From Pirellulaceae bacterium (GTDB taxonomy: Bacteria; Planctomycetota; Planctomycetia; Pirellulales; Pirellulaceae): DNA of 64,000 nucleotides. A model generated the notes under the pieces. It worked only from the letters and a program-made list of their open reading frames with translations. It was not told where the DNA came from and did not search any database. Within the stretch, counting starts at the first letter, position 1, and the number at the start of each line of letters is the position of its first letter. Shown here one piece after another: positions 17,028 to 25,398 of the stretch. The position numbers and the translations under genes were made by a program. The stretch covers positions 115,427-179,426 of the forward strand of contig JANQLU010000042.1 in the NCBI GenBank assembly GCA_028280445.1. The letters are read 5' to 3'.

Positions 17028-18875
17028 CTAGATTTTTTTGATCAAGAAACTCAAAGCGATTCCACTGGCCAGCGCAAAGGTTGCACAGATCGCGGCCTGC
17101 TCATAGTTTTTGAAAATCAGGGCGCCGACCAACGGCAAAATACTGTAAATCAAACACGCGCCCGCAACTGATGCAGCAACGCCAATCCAAAGATTTTGTT
17201 CCGTTTCGATGTTTGGGTTCTGTTTCGCAATTGGCTGCCAACCCTTTCCACCCGGTCGAGTTTTTTTATAAAAGCGCGTCAATGTTTCCGTCGATTCCGG
17301 CGACGTCAAAAAGGTGACTAACAACCATGTCACGATCGTCAAAGCGGCAACGATTGCCATGATGACTTCGTTTTTCGTTAAAAATGCCCAATCGGAATCC
17401 GTCGCAATATTCGGTGCAACAACAAATTGCATGACCGAAAAATACGCGAGCGCCGAAAACATGGCGCTAATTTCAGTCCAAGCATTAATCCGCCACCAGA
17501 ACCAGCGCATCATAAACACGGCTCCCGTACCGGCGCCTAGCGCAGCAAGCGCCTTCCATGCAGTATCAACATTGACCTGGTATTGATAAAACAACCATCC
17601 CACCACGCCACCAATGAGCAACACTACAACCGATAGTAAACGAGATACATGGGTCACTTGATCGTCGCCAACCTTTGGGCGAAGAACTTGATAAACGTCG
17701 CGCACTAAATACGAAGCTCCCCAATTCATTTGCGTGCTGATCGTTGACATAAACGCGGCCAAAAAAGCGACCAGCATCAGACCCGCCAGCCCAGGTGAGC
17801 ACAGTCGACGCATGACCATCGGAAACCCGATCCCGGGATCGTAGCTTTCACCTTTGGCCGTCGCTTCGAGGTAATTCGTTCTCAGCTCAGGATAGAGCAC
17901 CAGCGCCACCAGCGCGATCATCAACCACGGCCAGGGGCGAAGACAGTAGTGAGCGATTTGATACCACAGCGTCGCCAACACCGAATCCCGTTCCGATCGA
18001 CACGAAGCCATCCGTTGCACGACGTATCCGCCGCCGCCGGGCTCGGCGCCTGGAAACCAGGTCGCCCACCAGTTGACCGTCAACAAAATGATCAAAATGT
18101 ATGCGGGCATCCAGGGATCGGCAACGAAAACATTTGGCAAAAAGTTCAACGCTTCAGCGCCATTTTCACCGAAATTCGCCACAAACCCGTCCTGCAATTT
18201 TTCGATCCCGCCAACTTCGTTGACTGCGACCACAGCTAGCCATATACACCCCACCATTGCCAGGCAAAATTGGATGACATCGGTAAAAGCCACGCCCCAC
18301 ATCCCGGACAACGTACAATAGGCGCCCACGGCCACCAACAATCCAACCAACACGAGCCCGTCAAAAACAGCGGCGCCCCCAATAAATGTCTGCTTGACCT
18401 CCGCGTTAAAAAATACCGTCTGATTCAAAACCGTCATCATCGCATTGATCACCCAACCGATGATAATTGGATTCACGATCAGCGCGACATAGGCGGCTCT
18501 GGATACACGCAGGACGGTCGCCGGTTTTCCTCCGTAGCGGAGCTCAATCAATTCGACATCCGTCAACACCTCGGCACGGCGCCACAATCGTGAATAGACA
18601 AATACGGTGATCATGCCGCCGAAAGCAAAAGACCACCAAAACCAGTTTCCAGCGATTCCGTGTTTGATCACCAGCGACGTTACGGCCAGCGGTGTGTCCG
18701 CGGCAAAGGTGGTGGCGACCATCGACGTTCCAGCAATCCACCAAGGCAGACTGCGACCCGAAGCAAAATATTCCGTGATGTTCGAACCAGCCCGTCGACT
18801 GAACACGAACCCGATTGTTAAACTCAGCAATAAAAATCCTATGACGATGAGCCAGTCAATCAGCGCAAGTGACAT
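17028..18875 (-). CDS. Sodium:solute symporter family transporter
   Basis: The 615-residue product is an integral membrane protein with about 13 hydrophobic segments and the SSS-family start ALIDWLIVIGFLLLSLTIG followed by TEYFASGRSLPWWIAGTSM. The family imports sugars, amino acids, vitamins or carboxylates with sodium. The solute is unknown. It is longer than typical bacterial members (about 500-550) because of C-terminal segments after residue 520. The start ATG has AGGA nearby upstream. It is divergent from the solute-binding lipoprotein gene, separated by about 218 bases, but SSS carriers do not normally use binding proteins. Confidence 0.9.
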   Translation of the reverse strand: MSLALIDWLIVIGFLLLSLTIGFVFSRRAGSNITEYFASGRSLPWWIAGTSMVATTFAADTPLAVTSLVIKHGIAGNWFWWSFAFGGMITVFVYSRLWRRAEVLTDVELIELRYGGKPATVLRVSRAAYVALIVNPIIIGWVINAMMTVLNQTVFFNAEVKQTFIGGAAVFDGLVLVGLLVAVGAYCTLSGMWGVAFTDVIQFCLAMVGCIWLAVVAVNEVGGIEKLQDGFVANFGENGAEALNFLPNVFVADPWMPAYILIILLTVNWWATWFPGAEPGGGGYVVQRMASCRSERDSVLATLWYQIAHYCLRPWPWLMIALVALVLYPELRTNYLEATAKGESYDPGIGFPMVMRRLCSPGLAGLMLVAFLAAFMSTISTQMNWGASYLVRDVYQVLRPKVGDDQVTHVSRLLSVVVLLIGGVVGWLFYQYQVNVDTAWKALAALGAGTGAVFMMRWFWWRINAWTEISAMFSALAYFSVMQFVVAPNIATDSDWAFLTKNEVIMAIVAALTIVTWLLVTFLTSPESTETLTRFYKKTRPGGKGWQPIAKQNPNIETEQNLWIGVAASVAGACLIYSILPLVGALIFKNYEQAAICATFALASGIALSFLIKKI

Positions 18876-19093
18876 CGTTTGTCCTGATATTACTAAAAAC
18901 CCATGAACACGAATCGACAGCCAAACACCAACAATTCAAATTGATTTTGAACCAGATGACGCCCACCATTCGTATGATATGATGGCGATTTGGCTGGTGG
19001 ATTTTAGCGGGACTGACCGGTCGATTCCAGCACTTGTGGTCGATTCATCTTGAGATCTGTATATCAATGCATTCCATAAAGTCATTCAAATTA

Positions 19094-20536
19094 ATGTATT
19101 CAAAAAATATCCTGGCAATCGCCGTCGCCGCGCTGCTGACGCTGATGGTCGTCGGTTGTAAGACGAACTCGGACAACGGCGGAGATTCGACAGACTCAAA
19201 TGGCGCGACCGCTAAAGTTTTCACCGTCAAAGTGGCTTTTGTTGGCGATCCAGCTATTGGCAAGATCATCGAAAAACAATGGAAGGCTTCGGGGCATTCG
19301 ATTGAACTGAAAGTCGTTGCTGAGACAGATCTGATCGACGCTCAAAAAATGAACCTGCTCGATTTTGATGTTGTCATCTATCCTCCCAACATGTTGGGAA
19401 CGTTGGTGGCTCAAGATTGCTTGGAATCGTTGTCCAATGACCAACTCGATGGCGACGAACTTCGTCCCGCCGATATTTTGCGAATTCATCGACAAGACCT
19501 GGTGACTTACGGCGGAAAAACCTGGGGCGTTTCTCTCGGTGGGCCCACGTTTTCATTGATCTATCGAGCCGACGTGTTCGACCAACTTGAATTACAAGTT
19601 CCGCAGACTTGGGAACAGTATGAGAAAGTTGTCAATAAACTTGCCGAGCACGATGGAAAACTGAAAAACGAAAAAGGAGAGGCTTTACCGACAACCGTCA
19701 TCGAACCGTTAGTCGAAAATTGGGCCGGCAAACTGTTGCTGTTGAGAACTGCGTCGGCCATGTGTCAGCGAGGACAAATGGAAAACATCATGAAATTGGA
19801 TGATGCCAAGCCTTTGATCAACACACCGCCGTACGTTCGCTCGTTACAATCGCTGCAAAGTTGCTTTGGCGGCAACAAAGCGGGTTCGGGTAGCACGCCC
19901 ATCGAGGCTTTTAAAAAGATCGCATCGGGACAGGCCGCAATGGCGATCACTTGGCCGAGCGCCACCGTAAAACTGAAAAACGTCAACGAACATTTGAATG
20001 TGGCTGACGTTCCAGCGAGCAAAGAGTTGTTTGATGTGATCCGCATGTCATGGGTTCCTCGCAGCGACACAAAAACACAAGCCGTGCTGTTGGGGTTTGA
20101 CGGAAAAATGGCTTCAATCATTGCCCGCGCTCGACACAAGGAAGGAGCCGAGCATTTCATTTCCTGGGTCGCCAGTCCCGAGTCGGCAGGCAAAATCTGG
20201 ACACGCAGCCCGCACTGCTCGATTTCTCGCGGCTCACAAATCAGCAAGCCTTATTCGTGGTGCGGTCAAAATGTTCCACGGCAGGTCGGCGATGGATATG
20301 CCCGTTTGATCAAAAACGTCAACGCCAATGGGCTGGTCATGCATTGTTTGCGGTTGCCGGGGCAAAACGAGTATATGCGGGTACTCGATCAAGCAGTTTT
20401 GGATTGCATCCGCAACGGCAAAGACGCTCAAGAGGCACTCAACGCCGCTGCCAAACAGTGGGAAGCAATCACCGAGAAACGAGGACGCGACTCACAGGCA
20501 AAAGAAAACCGACGCAGTTCGGGTTTAACCAACTAG
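19094..20536 (+). CDS. ABC-type extracellular solute-binding lipoprotein (orphan)
   Basis: With ATG 19094 the 480-residue product opens with a lipoprotein signal peptide MYSKNILAIAVAALLTLMVV and a Gly-Cys lipobox (VVGC), so it should be lipidated after LspA processing. The body resembles family 1 (maltose/sugar-type) solute-binding proteins: TWEQYEKVVNKLAE, an AMAITWP motif in the mid-region and an EHFISWVASPESAGKIW segment near the C-terminal third. No permease or ATPase gene is adjacent, so its transport partner is elsewhere or the protein has another role. An upstream ATG at 19067 would add nine residues. A tail rich in Lys/Arg follows the folded domain. Confidence 0.82.
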   Translation: MYSKNILAIAVAALLTLMVVGCKTNSDNGGDSTDSNGATAKVFTVKVAFVGDPAIGKIIEKQWKASGHSIELKVVAETDLIDAQKMNLLDFDVVIYPPNMLGTLVAQDCLESLSNDQLDGDELRPADILRIHRQDLVTYGGKTWGVSLGGPTFSLIYRADVFDQLELQVPQTWEQYEKVVNKLAEHDGKLKNEKGEALPTTVIEPLVENWAGKLLLLRTASAMCQRGQMENIMKLDDAKPLINTPPYVRSLQSLQSCFGGNKAGSGSTPIEAFKKIASGQAAMAITWPSATVKLKNVNEHLNVADVPASKELFDVIRMSWVPRSDTKTQAVLLGFDGKMASIIARARHKEGAEHFISWVASPESAGKIWTRSPHCSISRGSQISKPYSWCGQNVPRQVGDGYARLIKNVNANGLVMHCLRLPGQNEYMRVLDQAVLDCIRNGKDAQEALNAAAKQWEAITEKRGRDSQAKENRRSSGLTN

Positions 20537-20553
20537 ATACAACCGACTTCAAT

Positions 20554-20612
20554 GGGACAGGATCAACAGGATAGGTATCCTTATCCTGTCAATCATGTTG
20601 ATCCTGTCTCCT
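20554..20612. repeat. PIR-F palindrome, copy 1
   Basis: GACAGGATCAACA (20556-20568) is mirrored by TGTTGATCCTGTC (20596-20608), with an inner GGATA/TATCC pair. It lies 18 bases after the stop of the solute-binding protein, between convergent genes. A related single arm (AATCATGTTCATCCTGTC) is at about 35181-35200. Confidence 0.8.
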
Positions 20613-20679
20613 TGGTACCCCAAAAGAGAAGGAACAGTACATTGTCGCACTATTTGGTTCGTCGCTATTTGATTCGCCG

Positions 20680-22917
20680 CTATTTGATTCCTTGTACCGT
20701 GCGGATTTCGTTTTCGACTTGATTGACGGCCTGTTGTTTTTGGGCGGCGACCGTTTTGGCACTAGTGTAGTTCTGTTCCGCAGTATCCAGTTCTTTTTTT
20801 CGTTGCGTCACAACAACGGCGGCATCGTTCACCTGTTTTTGCGCGGCTGATAGTTTGGTTTTTAATTCATTGAGTTTTTTTAAAAACTCGATTTCATTTT
20901 GCCAACGTTGCATCTGTTTTTCAGCTGCATTCACCTGTTGCTGGGCGTCGCTGTACGCTTTTTGCGCTGCTACGTTTCGTTGTGATGCAGTCGGCATTTG
21001 TTTGCCAATCGTTGCAACGGTTTGGGTGATTGCCGTTTTTGAGTTATTGAGTTGCGTTGCAGCCGTGTTGAGCTGTTTCATTTTGCTCTGGCTGGTAGCC
21101 AGTTTCTGTTTGCCGGTGTTAATTTGATTGGTCAAGTTGGTTACCTGGGCATCAATCGCCTGGACTTTTTTGTTCATTTCATTAACGGTGTTTTGCAAAG
21201 TCGCATCGCCCGGCAGTTTGGCCAGCGCCAATTTGGCTTTGGATAGCGATTCCGCAACCAACGGACGTGCTTGTTGTTGTGCCGTCAGTTGTTTTTGCAG
21301 ATTCTGGATGTTGGTTTGCGTCTGGGTCACCAATTTTTTTGTCGCTTGTAACTCACCATTGGTTTGATTCAATTTGGTTTGAGTTTGCGTCAATTTCGTT
21401 TTTTCAGCGGTCTGTTTCGTTTTCAAATCACCAAACTGTTTGGCCGATTGCTCGGCAGCGACTTTGAGTGGCTGAAGTTTTTTCGAAAGTTCCGCTTTTT
21501 GTGCCGTCCAATGAGCAAGTCGATCGGCAACTTTGGGTGGGTTCATCGCGGGTGAACCGAGGAGTTTACCGTCGGCGGCTTGAAACAATCGCATTTCGCC
21601 AGCCCAGTCACAGGACAATACCCGCTGCGTCTCGCAACAAAATGCACAACTGACTGCGATGTCTGTCAAATTGCCGAACGCGCGAAGTTGTTTTCCGTTT
21701 TGGTCCCAGAGTTTCGCCGTGCGATCACGACCGCAACTGAGAATTTTTCCATCGCGAGAAAATTTCATGTCCGAAACACCGCCGCCGTGCGCGCCCCAGT
21801 TTTTGACCATGCGACCATTTTCAACTTCCCACAATCGAATGGAAACATCGTCGCTGGCGGTTGCGACAATATTGGAGTCGATGCGCCAGGAAATGGAGCT
21901 AATCCGTTTGGTGTGACCTTTGAGCGTCAAATATTCGTTGCCCGTTTCCGCTTCCCAGACATAAACTCCACCGTTGCGATCGCCCGAAGCGAGTAAAACA
22001 CCATCGGGGCTAAATTCCAACGATGTGACCCAGTCCGTGTGTTTTTTGATTTGGTATTCCAGTTTGCCGGTTGAGGTATCGTAAACACGAACCATTTTTT
22101 GCGGTCCGCCAAGCGCGATCAGCGAATGGTCGTTGCTGATGTCCGCTGCCAAAACGGTCTCCAATTCATCGCCGACTGTGATAATGCGTTTGCCGGTTTT
22201 TACATCCCAGACCACGACTTTGCCACTGGCGCCGCTGCGTCCTCCGCCGGCCAGCAGCAAGCTGCCGTTGCGACTAAATTTCAGGACGTTGGCCTGCCCT
22301 TCTGAAAACGGCAATACACCAATCAACTGGTTGGTTTGAATATTCATCAACAAGATTTGTTTTGTTGACGAGATTGCCACGATTGGCGACCAAGGGTTGG
22401 TGGCCATTGCAGCAACAGCCGTTTTTCGCGAACTGGTCACGACTGGTTCCAATGGCAGCCGAGGGAATGTTGCCACGACCGCGGGTCGTTTGTTGGCGGC
22501 ACTTTCGGTCGCCATGACAATTTTTGTTTTCTTGGGTGCCGTTGAGACGCTTTTCTTGTTTTCCAACGCGCCGTTGTCGATCCAATCCGAAATCAGCTTC
22601 AGTTGTTTGTCCGGCAACTTGTCCGATTTGGGCGGCATGATCGGCTCTTCGTCGTGGTTGACTAGTTGGAACAGATAACTATCAGACGCATCTCCAGGTT
22701 CAATAACCGCACCACTGTTGCCACCTTGCATCAAATTGGTGTAATTCGTCACATCCAATCCACCGCTTTTTTTGTCACCGTTGTGACACGATGCGCATTT
22801 GGATCGGAAGACGGGTTTGATGTGATCGTCAAACGTAATTTTTTCCTGACCTGTAACCGTTGCGGAGAACAAGACAGTGACCAAAAAACCAATCGCGTGA
22901 ATAACGGGATTTTTCAT
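20680..22917 (-). CDS. Planctomycete cytochrome c-WD40-coiled-coil protein
   Basis: The 745-residue secreted product starts with a signal peptide (ATVTGQ near residue 20), then a planctomycete-type cytochrome domain with CASCHNGDKKSGGLD (residues about 37-50) and a distal MPPKSDKLP that fits an axial methionine. A WD40 beta-propeller follows (about 165-470, repeats such as HTDWVTSLEFSPDGVLLASG). A long coiled coil rich in Gln, Lys and Thr occupies about 475-745. It is the last gene of the minus-strand cluster and starts 9 bases after the preceding gene. Family context suggests a periplasmic or surface complex acting with the DUF1501 and DUF1549 proteins; the substrate is unknown. Confidence 0.88.
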   Translation of the reverse strand: MKNPVIHAIGFLVTVLFSATVTGQEKITFDDHIKPVFRSKCASCHNGDKKSGGLDVTNYTNLMQGGNSGAVIEPGDASDSYLFQLVNHDEEPIMPPKSDKLPDKQLKLISDWIDNGALENKKSVSTAPKKTKIVMATESAANKRPAVVATFPRLPLEPVVTSSRKTAVAAMATNPWSPIVAISSTKQILLMNIQTNQLIGVLPFSEGQANVLKFSRNGSLLLAGGGRSGASGKVVVWDVKTGKRIITVGDELETVLAADISNDHSLIALGGPQKMVRVYDTSTGKLEYQIKKHTDWVTSLEFSPDGVLLASGDRNGGVYVWEAETGNEYLTLKGHTKRISSISWRIDSNIVATASDDVSIRLWEVENGRMVKNWGAHGGGVSDMKFSRDGKILSCGRDRTAKLWDQNGKQLRAFGNLTDIAVSCAFCCETQRVLSCDWAGEMRLFQAADGKLLGSPAMNPPKVADRLAHWTAQKAELSKKLQPLKVAAEQSAKQFGDLKTKQTAEKTKLTQTQTKLNQTNGELQATKKLVTQTQTNIQNLQKQLTAQQQARPLVAESLSKAKLALAKLPGDATLQNTVNEMNKKVQAIDAQVTNLTNQINTGKQKLATSQSKMKQLNTAATQLNNSKTAITQTVATIGKQMPTASQRNVAAQKAYSDAQQQVNAAEKQMQRWQNEIEFLKKLNELKTKLSAAQKQVNDAAVVVTQRKKELDTAEQNYTSAKTVAAQKQQAVNQVENEIRTVQGIK

Positions 22918-22926
22918 GATACTCGT

Positions 22927-25398
22927 TTAGTGATTGAATAAAAATTCTCGGGAATTCAACAACGCCCAAAAGACGTCTTCCAAAGCTACTTGTTTGTTTT
23001 TCTCGGCAGCCACTAAATCCGTCAGTTGCTTGAGTTCGGTTGCATTGGGTTTCCGTACCAGTACGCGCAGGTAAAGATTTTCGATGATCTCTTGCGGAGA
23101 CTTTTTCGCATCCAACATTTTTTTGACCACGTTGCCCTGTCGGATTTTTGCCTGTAACGTCTGGCCATTGATCAAATGGAGCGCTTGGGACAAGTTCGGT
23201 TCCATTTTCACTTCGCAAGAACACACCGTGAGTCGACGTGCGCGCCCAAAGGTGTTCAAGAAATAGGTGGATGTGTTTCCGTCGGCGATTTGGACGGCTC
23301 TGGCCCCCAGCGGAAGACCGCGGAATTTGTTCTTGGTCTCAGTAATTTGACTGATGATGTCCAACAACACTTCCGCTCGAATCCGTCGCAATTGTGCGTG
23401 TGAAAAATTCGATAGGTCTTTTTCATTGGTGGCATTGGTTTTGGTACTCAACTGGTAAGTTCGACTGGTACAAATGTCGCGGACAATTTTCTTGAAATCG
23501 TAGTTGTATTCAACAAACTTTTTACCAAGTTCGGCCAACAGCGGTTCGTTCGAGGCCGGATTACTGATACGTACATCATCAACGGGGTCAATGATCCCGC
23601 GGCCAAAGAAATGTGCCCAAACGATGTTGGCCAGGTTTCTAGAAAAATACGGATTGTCTTTTGACGTCAGCCACCCAGCCATCACCGCTCGGCGGTCTTT
23701 GCCACGCGTTTCCGGCGCGGCACCGCCAAGGAATTTTGGCGGCAGAGGACGTCTTGCGACGGGATGATTAACTTCACCACGAAAACGATTGAAAACAATC
23801 TGTTCACGAGGATCTTCCGATCGTTTTCGTCCCACTTGCGTGAAGAAGGATGCGAAACTGTAGTAGTCGTTCATCGTCCAGCGATCAAACGGATGGTTGT
23901 GGCACTGGGCACACTGGATCCGCATTCCCATAAAGACTTGGGCAACGTTTTCGCTGATCTTCAATGAGTTTTGTTCGGACTGATAATAATTGGTGGCGGG
24001 GTTTGCAAACGTTCCACCTTGAGCGCTCAGCAATTCGCGAATCATTTTATCAATCGGAACATTGTCGGAAATCTGTGCTTGCAACCAGTTGTAATACAGC
24101 AACGCCGATTTGTAGCTGACCCGGTTGCTGGAACGGATTGCTAACAACTCCGACCATTTCATCACCCAGATTTCAACGAACTCTTTGCGACCCAACAATT
24201 GGTCAACCAATTTTTCGCGTTTCTTCGGATCCTTGTCAGCAATAAAGGCGGCGAGTTCGTTGGGCTGAGGCAAAATGCCGCAAATATCTAAATAGACGCG
24301 GCGAGCAAATTGTTCGTCCGTACACAATCCTGAAGGTTGAATGCGCAAGTTTTTCAATTTTGCGTTGACCAATTGATCGATGTAATTGTTTTCAGGCGTT
24401 TGTTTCCATTGGAACTGAAGATCTTTAGGCAAAACAATAAACGGTACACCCACGGTATGTGTATCAAACCGGGCCATCACAAACGCTTCGCCTCGATTGG
24501 CGGCGGTGATTTTTCCAGCTTGATCGACCATTGCCGAGTTGTCGTTGTTAGACGAAAAATAGGCCAACGAAGTGACATCGCGATCCGTTCCATCGGAATA
24601 GGTTGCCCGGACTGTCAGTTGTTGAGTCGTGCCTTCGCCGTTTAATACTCCGCCGCGAGGAAACAATTCGACTTTGGTTACCGTCGGAACGGCGCCTGCA
24701 TCTTTTTTGGCTCCTGTTTCGAGCCATTCCAAAATTGTTTTGTAATTTTGATCGTCAACTTTAATCGGGTTGCCGCCGGTATGAGGAACTTGACCTGCAG
24801 CTTTTTCCAACAGGAGACTTTCGCGGGGCAGCGCCAAATTCACGCGGCGACCAGGCAATTCTCGTGTAATGCGGTGATAGTCCCCGGCGGGATCAAAACC
24901 ATAGAGGGAAAGCCGAAATCCGTCTTTACCGCGTGCCGCGCCATGGCAACTTCCAGCATTACAACCCGCTTTCATAAACACGGGCATGACGTCCGTTTCA
25001 AAACTGACCGGCGGACGAATTTTCGAGTTTTTCACTTTCACCGGAATCGAGACGGTTTGGCCTTCGAACTGGGCGACCAACTTGGTTTCGCCATCAGCTT
25101 TGGGCAACACCGTGCGATTGCCAAACATGGCAATTGCTGGATTCTCGATTTTCCATTGAACGGCAGTCGAAATGTCGGTCGTAATTCCGTCAGCATATTG
25201 TGCCTGGGCCACCACCGATTGGACATCTTTTGCGGACGTCAAATTGATTTCGACCGGGCTGACTGAAAACCGCACCAGTTTCGCGGTGGGTTTTGACACT
25301 GTTGTTTTTTTCGTTTTGTCATCGTTTCCACGCGTCTGCGCATGGAATGCAAAAACGATGAGACAGATGGTTGCGATTGCCAAGCTATTTTTTGTCAT
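22927..25398 (-). CDS. DUF1549/DUF1553 protein with Ig-like domains and cytochrome-like motif
   Basis: The 823-residue product has a signal peptide (FAFHAQTRG near residue 20), bacterial Ig-like segments (about 40-130 and 230-320), and CNAGSCHGAARGKDGFRLSL between them. The latter resembles a planctomycete cytochrome motif but lacks the plain CxxCH spacing. DUF1549 (about 340-540) contains CAQCHNHPFDRW, and DUF1553 (about 590-800) completes the standard architecture. The start codon overlaps the stop of the PPC gene as ATGA, showing translational coupling. The role of the family is unknown; it occurs in large numbers in planctomycetes together with DUF1501 partners, often in proposed polysaccharide breakdown. 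Confidence 0.9.
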   Translation of the reverse strand: MTKNSLAIATICLIVFAFHAQTRGNDDKTKKTTVSKPTAKLVRFSVSPVEINLTSAKDVQSVVAQAQYADGITTDISTAVQWKIENPAIAMFGNRTVLPKADGETKLVAQFEGQTVSIPVKVKNSKIRPPVSFETDVMPVFMKAGCNAGSCHGAARGKDGFRLSLYGFDPAGDYHRITRELPGRRVNLALPRESLLLEKAAGQVPHTGGNPIKVDDQNYKTILEWLETGAKKDAGAVPTVTKVELFPRGGVLNGEGTTQQLTVRATYSDGTDRDVTSLAYFSSNNDNSAMVDQAGKITAANRGEAFVMARFDTHTVGVPFIVLPKDLQFQWKQTPENNYIDQLVNAKLKNLRIQPSGLCTDEQFARRVYLDICGILPQPNELAAFIADKDPKKREKLVDQLLGRKEFVEIWVMKWSELLAIRSSNRVSYKSALLYYNWLQAQISDNVPIDKMIRELLSAQGGTFANPATNYYQSEQNSLKISENVAQVFMGMRIQCAQCHNHPFDRWTMNDYYSFASFFTQVGRKRSEDPREQIVFNRFRGEVNHPVARRPLPPKFLGGAAPETRGKDRRAVMAGWLTSKDNPYFSRNLANIVWAHFFGRGIIDPVDDVRISNPASNEPLLAELGKKFVEYNYDFKKIVRDICTSRTYQLSTKTNATNEKDLSNFSHAQLRRIRAEVLLDIISQITETKNKFRGLPLGARAVQIADGNTSTYFLNTFGRARRLTVCSCEVKMEPNLSQALHLINGQTLQAKIRQGNVVKKMLDAKKSPQEIIENLYLRVLVRKPNATELKQLTDLVAAEKNKQVALEDVFWALLNSREFLFNH

